A DNA stretch of 64,000 bases, taken from Enterobacteriaceae bacterium B14. Lineage in GTDB: Bacteria; Pseudomonadota; Gammaproteobacteria; Enterobacterales; Enterobacteriaceae. Below the pieces are notes generated by a model that was not told the origin of the DNA, did not search any database, and saw only the letters and a list, made by a program, of their open reading frames with translations. The first letter of the stretch is position 1. Each line of letters starts with the position of its first letter. This document shows positions 10,081 to 20,271 of the stretch, one piece after another. A program made the position numbers and the translations under genes. The stretch lies in contig DF158882.1 in NCBI GenBank assembly GCA_000307305.1, positions 423,956 through 487,955 on the forward strand, in the 5' to 3' direction.

Positions 10081-11391
10081 ATGCAGCCTATGTTAAAAGG
10101 GCAAATCGACGAATTATTATCACGTAGCAATGCGGGGGATAATGTTTGGTGGAACCAACTGGCAAGCGACGGAATACCGCTGATAGAGCCTTTGCCAGAC
10201 AGTGAAGAGATGCGAGTGACCTTCCTCTGGCGTGATCCTGAAGGGGGGGATAAATCATCAAAAACAGTGCAAGTATTTATCGATATTAACGGCGTCACGG
10301 ATCACCACAGCCTGACACCAGAGGGACTAACGAGGCTAAACAACACTGATGTGTGGTATGCCACTTTTTTACTTGGGTCAGATTGGCGCGGCAGCTACAG
10401 CTTCATTCCCGTAACCCAGCAACAACTGCCCGCTAAACCGATACAGACAGCGCAGGAACAGCGCGAGTGGTGGTGCTCTCTGTTTCCACTGAGCATTGCC
10501 GACCCCCTTAATGCTCTGCGTCCTCACCGCAACTCACGCGGCATGGCTCTCTCGGCAGTACATCTGCCAAAGGCGTTGGATCAATCCGTGTGGCAGAGCG
10601 TGGACAGGGGCGAGTTCCACGAAGATGCCTTTCTCTACAACAGCCCAAGAGTTCATACCCTAACGTGGCGTAGCGACCGTCTTGGTCGTTCTCGAACCGT
10701 CTGGTTATGGCTGCCGGAGCAAATACCTGACAGCCCGTTGCCGCTGGTTATCCTACTTGATGGACGAAATTGGGCTAGGAACATGCCGATCTTTCCCGTA
10801 CTTGAGGCAGAAACCACCGCCGGAAAACTCCCTACAGCGGCTTGGTTACTGGTTGATGCCATCGACGATGCGATCCGTTCAGAAGAGTTGCCTTGCCATG
10901 CCGATTTTTGGTTAGCGCTACAGGATGAGTTGCTTCCTCAACTGAGCGCTTATGCAGAGGTAACGAATGATCCTTCGCAAACCGTGGTGGCAGGCCAAAG
11001 CTATGGCGGGCTATCCGCACTTTATGCAGGGCTATTCTGGCCTGAGCGTTTCGGCTGCGTACTCACCCAGTCCGGTTCTTTTTGGTGGCCTAATTTGCGC
11101 CTTATCTCTGACTTTGCTCAGCGAGAAAAGCATGAGCCTGGCTGGCTTGTTCAGCAGGTCCCACTGCGCCGTACTCCCACACCACTGCGTATTTTTCAGG
11201 AGGCGGGGAAGCGAGAGGCGGATATCCATTTCGTTAATCAACAGATGTATCAAGCTCTCTGCAACGCCGGTCACGAGGTCAACTACCGCGTTTATCATGG
11301 GGGTCATGATGGCCTATGTTGGCGCGGCGGCGTGATAGATGGTGTGCGCTGGCTATTGGCAAGTGTACGAAATACAACCCCTTCACTGTAA
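10081..11391 (+). CDS. fes: Ferric-siderophore esterase (enterochelin esterase family)
   Basis: Cytoplasmic esterase that hydrolyses serine-ester bonds of the imported ferric siderophore and helps release iron. The 436-residue protein has an N-terminal beta domain (DVWYATFLLGSDWRGSY) and a C-terminal alpha/beta hydrolase domain with nucleophile motif AGQSYGGLSALYAG and a late histidine in GGHDGLCWRGG. The ATG at 10081 is preferred because GGAGG sits four bases upstream; an earlier in-frame TTG at 10048 lies inside the leader structure. If the NRPS product is a macrolactone of three DHB-X-Ser units, Fes would open it. Confidence 0.94.
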   Translation: MQPMLKGQIDELLSRSNAGDNVWWNQLASDGIPLIEPLPDSEEMRVTFLWRDPEGGDKSSKTVQVFIDINGVTDHHSLTPEGLTRLNNTDVWYATFLLGSDWRGSYSFIPVTQQQLPAKPIQTAQEQREWWCSLFPLSIADPLNALRPHRNSRGMALSAVHLPKALDQSVWQSVDRGEFHEDAFLYNSPRVHTLTWRSDRLGRSRTVWLWLPEQIPDSPLPLVILLDGRNWARNMPIFPVLEAETTAGKLPTAAWLLVDAIDDAIRSEELPCHADFWLALQDELLPQLSAYAEVTNDPSQTVVAGQSYGGLSALYAGLFWPERFGCVLTQSGSFWWPNLRLISDFAQREKHEPGWLVQQVPLRRTPTPLRIFQEAGKREADIHFVNQQMYQALCNAGHEVNYRVYHGGHDGLCWRGGVIDGVRWLLASVRNTTPSL

Positions 11392-11404
11392 TTGGAAACT
11401 GACT

Positions 11405-11611
11405 ATGAGCCAGCAACAAAAAAACCCTTTTGACGATGAATCCTTGTCATTCCACGTACTACGGAATACCAAACAGCAATATAGCCTTTGGCCTGATTTT
11501 GCTGCGATCCCGACAGGTTGGACATCGGTCTTTGGCCCAGAAAGCCGTGAGAGCTGCATGACTCATATCGCACAGCACTGGCAAGACATGCGCCCCGCCC
11601 GTTTGGGGTGA
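11405..11611 (+). CDS. ybdZ: MbtH-like NRPS partner protein
   Basis: Small MbtH-family protein of 68 residues that binds and activates adenylation domains of partner NRPSs. The family signature is clear: NPFDDES at the start, QYSLWPDFAAIPTGW with its two conserved tryptophans, and HWQDMRP near the end. It lies 13 bp after fes and 67 bp before the NRPS start, as in enterobactin clusters. It stops right after the conserved core; removing one base from the GGGG at 11605-11608 would extend it with a typical-looking tail and put it in frame with the NRPS (see findings). Confidence 0.93.
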   Translation: MSQQQKNPFDDESLSFHVLRNTKQQYSLWPDFAAIPTGWTSVFGPESRESCMTHIAQHWQDMRPARLG

Positions 11612-11678
11612 CGTTGACCGTTATGTAGACCACTTAAACCGCTTAGATGCCACTTCACCAAGCAGGGGTAGCCCCAAT

Positions 11679-14600
11679 ATGTCTGACACGCTTACATTTA
11701 ATGACGCCATTGCGTTACCACTTACTGCCGCACAGCCGGGGATTTGGATGGCTGAACAGCTTATGGAGAGAGCAAACGGTTTTACGGTCGCACACTATGT
11801 CGAGTTTTACGGAACCCCCGATTGTCGCCTGTTTGAGAGAGCGATTTGCGAAGGGCTAGCGGGGGGCGACACTATCCATGCTCGCTTTGCTGAAAATGAG
11901 CATGGGGAACCCATACAGCACCTGCCACAGCGTGTGACGCCAGAACAGATTAAGGCTCCAGAGTGGTTTGATTTCTCGGCGGAGCCAGACGGTGTAGCCC
12001 GTGCGTTAGTGCTGATGCATGAAGATATCGCGACACCTCTTTCTATTTTTGATCCTCAGCCGCTGTACCGCCAAATAATTGTGCAAGTCGCCCCCAAGCG
12101 CTGGTTCTGGTATCAGCGTTTCCATCACCTGACCCTAGATGGGTTTAGCTTTACGGCACTGACAGCACACATCATCGCAATTTATCAGGCATTGCGAGCC
12201 GGGCAAGACACACCGCCATCCCCCTTTACCGCGTTTAGCGCTGTAGTGCAGGAGTATCAGCAGTGGGAAAACAGCCCAGAGTATCAGGTGAGCAAAGACT
12301 TTTGGCGACATCATGCCGCCGAGTTACCTGCGCCTGTGACACTGGCTCAACCCGATCTTCTCCTTGAATCTGAGAGCACCAATATCATCGCACTGCACCA
12401 GATTTGCTCACTGGAAGGGGTAGATTTTCAGGCACTGAGTACGGGTAGTGGTAAGACGGCAGGAGAGTGGCTAATGGCTGCGCTATGCCTGTGGTTTTAC
12501 CGTATGAGCGGTGAGCCGCGCTTCTCCGTTGGTTTTCCTTTTATGCGCAGGATGGGCTCAGAGGCACTGACAACATTAGGGCCAGTCGTCAACGTTTTGC
12601 CGCTACAGTTCTCTTTCGACAAACAGATGAGCCCACGCACTGTAGTGGCGATGCTGCAAAAAGAGATCAAAACTGTGCGCCGCCATCAACGCTATGAGGC
12701 AGAGCAATTACGCCGCGATCTTGGGCTAGTAGGGGGTGACGGCGGCCTATATGGCCCTGTGATTAACTATAAGATTTATCACGATACGCCAATGATAGAT
12801 GGACAACCGGCTATTACTCATACGCTGGCGATGGGGCCGATTGATGACCTAGAAATAGAGATCGCGGTTCACAATGACAACCTAAGCCTCACGCTGGTTG
12901 CCAATCCATCTCGTTATCGCCGAGAGACATTACATCAATACAGTGAAGGAATTCGGCATCTGCTCCTGCAAATTGTTGCTAACCCAGACTCCCCAGTGGG
13001 GGATTTCTCGATGGTCACGCCGCAAGAGCAGCAGCAAATAGACTCATGGGCAACGGGGGCTAGCCTGACACCCCCATCGGGCGATGTCTCTGTCCTCGAT
13101 TGGTTGGATAGGCGTGTTGCGTCAACACCTGATGACATCGCGGTTATCAGTGGTGTGACACAGCTTACCTACCGCCAGTTTCAAGCGCGAGTGATGCAAC
13201 TGGCTCGGCTGCTTATCGCTCGCGGTATTGGTGCCGATGAGGTCGTCGCATTAGGGCTGACACGCTCCGAGCAGGGCATCGTGGCAATTTTCTCTGTGTT
13301 GGCAAGTGGTGGAGCTTATTTACCCTTGGATATGGACTATCCCACAGAGCGCTTGACCCTTATGTGTGAAGATGCGCAGCCCAAGGTGATTCTGGCGTGT
13401 GGCGCGACCTTAGACAAAATGCCGGAAGGGTTTTCAATACTGAATTTGGACGCACCGGAAATCGTTGCTCAGTGTGAAATGCAGCCTACAGAACCTGTCA
13501 CGGATAAGGAACGCCGCGAACCGCTGCATGGCGATCACCTCGCTTATATGATTTACACCTCTGGCTCTACCGGACGCCCTAAAGGGGTCATGGTGCCCCA
13601 TAAAGGCTTGCTGAATCTGTTGGTTTCTCACGCCACGCTGCTATTTGGCCCAGCAATTACCTCGCTCAGTGAACGTTATCAACGAAGGATGCGGGCGGCA
13701 CATACTGCCTCTTTCTCTTTCGATTCGTCATGGGAGCCTCTTTTCTGCATGTTGATGGGAGCCGAAGTGGTGATCTTCAATGAAGAGCTAAGGCGAGATG
13801 CTTGGGCGCTGGTGCAACAGATGCGTGCAACACCCATTGATATTATGGACGTTACCCCCTCTTTTCTATTGCAGATGATCGACAGCGGCCTGCTAGAGTC
13901 GGGACAAAATGCACCACAGGTGCTAATGATTGGCGGGGAGGCCGCAACCCAAAGGTTATGGGAGACACTACATGCTCATCCTCACATTGCGTTTTATAAC
14001 TATTATGGTCCCTCCGAATATACCATTGACACGCTGGGGGCGGCGGTCACGGAGGCCGAAGCGCCGATTATAGGGCGCCCCGTGGCAAATACCGAGGTCT
14101 GGCTGCTGGACGATAGGCTACAACCTGTGCCAATTGGAGTATCCGGTGAGCTGTATATTTCGGGCGAAGGTCTTGCCCGTGGTTACTTAAATCGTCCTGA
14201 TCTGACGGCGACGCGTTTTGTTGCGAATCCCTTCCGCACTGGCGAGGTGATGTACCGCACGGGCGATTTGATGCGCTGGCGTCAGGATGGTCAACTGTCA
14301 TTTATTGGCCGAGTTGACCATCAAATTAAAGTGCGAGGTTTTCGCGTCGAGCTGGGAGAGGTCGAAAGCTCACTGGCGAATATCGCAGAGGTAGGTAACG
14401 CGGTGGTGATAGCCGAACCCGTCGGTGCAACGTGGCGGCTGGTTGGTTTTTGCACCATTCCTGATGTGGCAACCCGTGAACGCGACGATATTGTTAGCTA
14501 TTTGCAAAATAGGTTAGGGCTACAGCTTCCCGATTACATGATTCCCAGCACCATTGTTGTGCTAGAGGCTTTACCGATGATGCTTAACGGTAAGGTCGAT

Positions 14601-17600
14601 CGTCAATCTCTGCCACGTGTTGCGGAGATAGCTCGCCCTGCAGGGCAGCAACCTAAAACGGCGGAGGAGCGGTTAGTTTGTGATGCCATCGCGCAGGTAT
14701 TGGGGCTGAATTCGGTGAGCGCCGATGATGACTTCTTTGCCTTGGGTGGCGACAGTATTTCGGCGATGTCACTGGGTAATCAGCTGCGGCGAGCAGGCTG
14801 GCAGCTCCGACCGAAAGCAATTTTTGCTGCACATACGCCAGCCGCTATGGCTCGGCTGATGAGCCGGATAAACGATAAGCAGGCAAACACCACATCGCAG
14901 CGTTACGGCGCTATCGACCATCTGCCGATCCTACATTGGTATAAAGAGCAAGGGCAGCACACCTTCGCTCATGGCATGTTTATTCAGACGCCAAAAACCT
15001 TCTCGGCGGAGATGTTGCCTCACCTTATGCAAAAGGTGGTTGAAGCTCATCCCGCTCTGGGGGCGCGTCTTGATGCAGGGCAATTGATTGTCGATAAGTG
15101 GCAGAATATCGAGGCTCAGTGTCAAACCGAACCCGTTATTGGCTCGCCAGAGGAGAGCGCAGAACGCGCCTTTGATCATGCGATAGCCCAGCTTAATCCT
15201 TCGCAAGGCATATTATGGCAAGCGGTTTTACTGCGAGAAGGAACCCACGCTTGCGGTCTGGTATTGGTGATTCACCATCTGGTTACCGATGGCGTGTCTT
15301 GGCGAGTGCTATTGGAGGCACTGCCTGTGGCTGCCGATGCGCTGGCAGACCCTGCATCGGCGATAAACGGTGAGAATAACACGCTCTATGACTGGAGCGA
15401 GTGGCTGAAAGCCCATTTGCCGCAGGCTAAGACGGCGTTACCGTTTTGGGCAAGCATGCTCGACACCCCTTGTGCGCTGCCATTACCACGCAAGCTCTGT
15501 GCCAAGAGCGATACCTACTCAACCCGCCATGAAATACACACTCAGCTCACTAGGGTGCAGAGCGCGGCATTGCTCACGACATTGCCTAATGCCTATCGTA
15601 CTCGCACCGACGTGTTATTACTGGCGGCACTGCTTATCGCTAGTCAGCGGCAGTGGCAACAGAACAGTCTAAGGCTGGGCCTTGAGTCACACGGGCGACC
15701 ATCGGAGCGCGATGATATTGATCTTTCGCGAACGGTAGGCTGGCTCACCGCAGAGTATCCCGTCTGCTTGCACTTAAAACAGGATGACCGACCGTTGCCG
15801 CTTAAGGCCGTGCTGGCGGTGAAATCGGTGTTGGATGCGATACCTGATAATGGCATCGGTTATGGTCTATTGCGTTATTTGGGGAATGAGCCGTCGCTGG
15901 TGGCACTGGCTGAACGCCATGCCCCCGATATTCTGTTCAACTACCTTGGTCGTTTTGCATCAGGAGAGCAAAGTGATTGGTGCCCGCGCAATACAGCAAC
16001 TACTTTCCGTGACACGTTGGCTGTTTATACCAGCCCACAGATGCCACTCGCTTACCCGCTGGAAATCAATATATTTGCGGGACAAGAGCAGGGGAACGAT
16101 CCGCTGCTCTCTCTCCATTGGGGATATGCTAGCGAACTCTTCACTGACAAGGCGATCCACCAGCTAGGGGAGGCGCTGAGTGATGCCGTCGATCTCCTCT
16201 GTGATTTTGCCAGCCAGCACCCTCATCTCGCGGCAGATACGCTAACGGCGGGGCAAGTTGGGGCGGCGTTGGATGAACAAGATCTCGATGCTTTGCGCCA
16301 TCGCTATGGCGTCTTGGGGGATGTGCTGCCGCTGTTACCGTTACAGCAAGGGTTACTCTTCCATGCTCGTACCGCCCAAAGTGCGGGCAGTTATAACTCG
16401 CTGACGCAATTCACGTTGAAGGGCGATTTGAACGAAGGGCGCGTACAGCGTGCACTGAATAAATTGGTAATGCGCTACCCCCAACTCACTGCGTGGTTTG
16501 ATAGCGATAGTGCGGCGCAGCCTGTGCAGATTCTTCCACTTGATGGTGATGCTCGACTCCACTGGCCACTAACCTGTGTGACCTTGAGTGAAGAGGTAGA
16601 TAGTGCTGTAGCGCTGGCACGCTTTGAGCAGCAAGAGCTTGAGCGTCCTCTGTTTGACAGCGCGGGGCCGATGCTACATGCGCTGTTAGTTAAACATCCG
16701 CAACCTCAGCACTACACGCTGTTCCTGACGGCTCACCATTTGGTGGTTGATGGCTGGTCTACGCCACTATTGCAGCAAGATTTGATGGCGCTGCTACAGG
16801 ATGAAACGAAGAGACTGCCTGCGCCTCCTGTTTCCTATAGTGCACTGATACGCCGCCTGAGCCAGCGAGATGTTATTGCTTCACGGGAGTTATGGCGGGA
16901 ACAGATGCAGGATGCCAGCCCGTTGCTGCTGTTTGGTGAAACGAGTGGCAGCGGAGCAGTATCTACCCTAACTCACGAACTAGGTTCTGAACTCACTCAG
17001 GCACTGGACGTGTTTTGCCGCCGAAACGGTGTGACGCTCAATACCGTGATGCAAGGGATCTGGGGGATGGTGCTTGCTGTTAGCTCAGGCAGTGACGATA
17101 TCGTCTTCGGTTCGCCAGTTTCAGGGCGTATGGCTGATGCCGAGGCGTTGGAACAGCAGGTGGGATTATTCAGTAATACGCTGCCGGTGCGGCTGCATTT
17201 CGATATGTCACAACCACTTATTGTGCAGCTTCAAGCACTCCAAGAGCGTCAAATGACCCTATTGGAACATGACAATCTAGGGTTAGCCGAGATCCAGCGA
17301 TTGGCAGGAACCAGCACGCTGTTTGATACCTTACTGGTAGTTGAAAACTACCCAGACTCACCAATAGGTGCAAATCAACCGAAGCCCCTCATCGAATGCA
17401 CTAATGTGCATAATCGAGGTTATACCCACTATCCGATCACGCTGCTGGTTCTGCCGAAGGAGAGCCTAACGCTCCATTTAGAGTTCCGGCCTGTTGTGGG
17501 CGAACCACAGGCTATCTTGAACCGTTTCATCCTGTTTCTTGAACAACTGATGGTCGATCCGCTGCGCCCACTTTTGCACTGGCATTTAGTCACGCAGCAA

Positions 17601-20199
17601 GAGCAGGCATTTATCGAAGGCATTAATCAGACCGTACATGATGTGATGCCAGAGACGCTATATGACGCCATCTCTTATCAGAGAAGCAAGACACCTGATG
17701 CTATTGCACTGCGCGATGAGGTTCACAGTCTCACATGGCAACAAATGCATGAGCAGGTGTGTGCACTGGCGGCTCGGCTACAATCGGAGGGTGTGCTGCA
17801 GGGGGATGTGGTGGCGGTGGCATTGCCACGTTCGGTGCGGCTAAGTTTGGCGCTACAGGCAATAGTGGCGCTGGGTGCGGCTTGGCTACCGCTGGATGTG
17901 GGCTATCCCGATGAACGCTTATCGCTGATGCTAGACGATGCAAAACCGAGGCTGACGTTGGTCGATAGCTCTCAGCTTGCGCGGTTTAACGAACATACGG
18001 TGTGCCTGAACTACGATGCCTTGTTTAACACGACAGCCTCGGTGACGTTACCGTCAGTTTCGCCGCAGGATCCTGCCTATGTGCTTTATACCTCTGGCTC
18101 GACGGGACGCCCCAAAGGCGTGGTGGTCGATCATCAGGCCATCATCAACCGACTGCGATGGATGCAGGCAAGTTATCCGCTGACATCAGGGGATGTGGTG
18201 CTGCAAAAAAACACCTTGCAGCTTCGATGTGTCTGTATGGGAGTTCTTCTGGCCATTAATGGAAGGGGCAACATTGGTGATGGCCCCACCCGAATCTCAT
18301 CGTGACCCTGAAGCGCTTATCTGCTTAATTGATGATTATCGCGTGACGACGCTGCACTTTGTTCCCTCCATGCTAGCCATCTGGCTCGATGTTTTGGCAA
18401 CGTTCCCAAGTGACTATCGGCGCTGTGCCACGCTCAAACAAGTATTTTGCAGTGGTGAGGCACTCTCTTGTCAGTTAGCTCACCGCTATGAGCAGCTTAT
18501 CGAGGCGCCATTACACAATCTCTATGGGCCAACGGAGGCAGCGGTCGATGTCACATGGCAGCCCGCTTCTGGTGAAGCTTTAGAGAAAGTGAAAGGGGCT
18601 GGAGTACCTATCGGTAAACCGGTTTGGAATACCCAATTGCACATTTTAGATGCGTGGCTACGCCCTGTACCACTGGGTGCACCAGGAGAGCTTTGGCTGT
18701 CTGGTGTGCAGCTAGCGCAGGGCTATTATCGCCGACCCGACCTCACCGCTAGCCGCTTCGTAGCAAATCCTTACGGCAACGGGGAACGGATGTATCGCAC
18801 GGGGGATATTGCCCGTTGGCTGGCAGAGGGTTCGGTCGAGTATTTAGGGCGCAGCGACGACCAACTCAAAATTCGGGGGCAGCGTATTGAGTTGGGTGAA
18901 ATTGAGCAGGCACTGTTGAGCCTGCCGGGCATTGCTCAGGCTGCCGTAGAGGCGCGTGAATGGCCGAGTCACACCGGCTCTGGCGATAACCGGCAGTTGG
19001 TTGCGTGGTTGATTGCAGTAGAGAGCAGTGAAGGGCGCGCCCCGCTTGATCTGCATGCAGTACAGCTCGCGCTGGCGGCTAGACTCCCTGCCTATATGGT
19101 ACCGGTACGCTATGAACAGGTAAGCCAGTTTCCTCTTAGTGCTAACGGGAAACTCGACCGTAAAGCATTGCCGCTGCCGCAAAGTGGCTGGCAACGGGGA
19201 GAGATGCCCAGAACCGAGAGCGAACAGCGTGTTGCCAAGCTATTTAGTGATCTTTTGGCGTGTGAGGTCGTTTATGCCGATGATGACTTCTTTGCTTTAG
19301 GTGGGCATTCACTGTTAGCGATGCACCTTGCGGTAGCGCTGCGTCGTAGCTTTGGTCAAGCCGTTGCGATTGGGCAAGTGATGGCGGCACGGACGGTAAG
19401 CCAACTTGCCGCACTCATGGACGGAAACCTACAACTGAGCGCGGAGGAGAGCCGTGGCGGGGGTGAGGTCTTGCCACTGCGGGCTGGGCAAGGAGCAGCG
19501 CTGTTTTGTTTCCATCCAGCATCGGGCTTTGCTTGGCAATACAGCGGGCTGCTGCGCTATCTCAACGGCAGTTATCCGGTGATAGGGCTTCAATCGCCAC
19601 GTCCTGATGGGGTTATCGCCAGCGCTGCGGATATTGATGCTGCCTGCGATCGTCACTTGGCGACTCTACGCCGCCATCAGCCGCAAGGGCCTTACTACCT
19701 GTTGGGTTATTCGCTTGGTGGCACGCTGGCTCACGGTGTTGCCGCGAAGTTGGTAGCGATGGGGGAACGGGTGGCGTTCTTGGGTTTGCTGGATACTTGG
19801 CCGCCGGAGGGGCAGGACTGGACGGGACCGGGAGAGGAGCAGGCAAAAGAGGAGGTAGCTCGCGAGCAGGCTGATTTTATGGCTGATAGCTTGCAAGAGA
19901 GCGACCCTTATTTGTTGGCCGAAAAGCAGGCGATGTTCAACACCATTGTGGCGAACTATCAGGATGCAGTGCGTCTGCTCTCACAGGCCCGCAGCGCGGT
20001 ATATCCCGCTATAGCAACGCTGTTTATGGCGACACGCACGCTGCCTGAAGGGATGGACCCGCATAACGTGTGGGCACCTTTCGTGGCAGGGCTTGATATC
20101 TATGCTCAGGACTGCGAGCACGCAGATATCCTTTCACCTTCCACTCTGGTGAAGCTAGGGCCGTTATTAAACCAACTACTGCAAGCCGCGCGTGATTGA
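11679..20199 (+). CDS. Two-module siderophore NRPS C-A-T-E-C-A-T-TE, with a frameshift
   Basis: Assembly-line enzyme that would join DHB, a cationic amino acid and serine. Domains in order, numbered as one 2839-residue protein: C1 about 10-440 (HHLTLDG near 148), A1 about 470-975, T1 with LGGDS (Ser1026), E about 1075-1510 (HHLVTDGVSW at 1199, ESHGRP, RTVGWLTAEYP, FNYLGRF), C2 about 1540-1965 (HHLVVDG at 1686), A2 from about 1985, T2 with LGGHS (Ser2544), TE with GYSLGG (Ser2678). The A1 pocket reads D-S-E-D-M-G-Y-I-D-K; the A2 pocket reads DVWHFSLVDK, the serine code. EntF has only C-A-T-TE; this layout matches CbsF and VabF, the chrysobactin and vanchrobactin synthetases. As written, frame one stops at 18305 and the correct frame resumes after the seven-A run at 18205-18211. 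ATG 11679 follows an AGGGG. Confidence 0.92.
18205..18211 (+). other. Seven-A tract at the NRPS frameshift
   Basis: The first NRPS frame reads CAA AAA AAC here and soon ends; with six As it would read CAA AAA ACA CCT and continue straight into the A4 motif FDVSVWE. One base too many therefore interrupts a domain whose two halves are both fully conserved. A sequencing error, a real recent mutation, or polymerase slippage restoring the frame in some transcripts would all look like this. Confidence 0.85.
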
Positions 20200-20233
20200 T
20201 GCCAATGCCTGGTGATTTGCCTTATTAATGGTT

Positions 20234-20255
20234 CGGGATAGCTTGTGCTATCCCG
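20234..20255 (+). repeat. Perfect 9-bp hairpin between NRPS and entS
   Basis: CGGGATAGC (20234-20242) and GCTATCCCG (20247-20255) form a perfect stem with a TTGT loop, 35 bp after the NRPS stop and 17 bp before entS. No run of T follows, so it is not a standard terminator. It may stabilise or process the mRNA, or weaken read-through into entS. Confidence 0.6.
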
Positions 20256-20271
20256 GCGTCTGTGGAGTGTT

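Noticed and set aside
18193-20199. A separate 668-residue NRPS gene starting at 18193
   Set aside because: Its first residues are an artefact of the shifted frame; the conserved A domain begins over 500 bp upstream in the other frame, so the two pieces are one gene with a frameshift.
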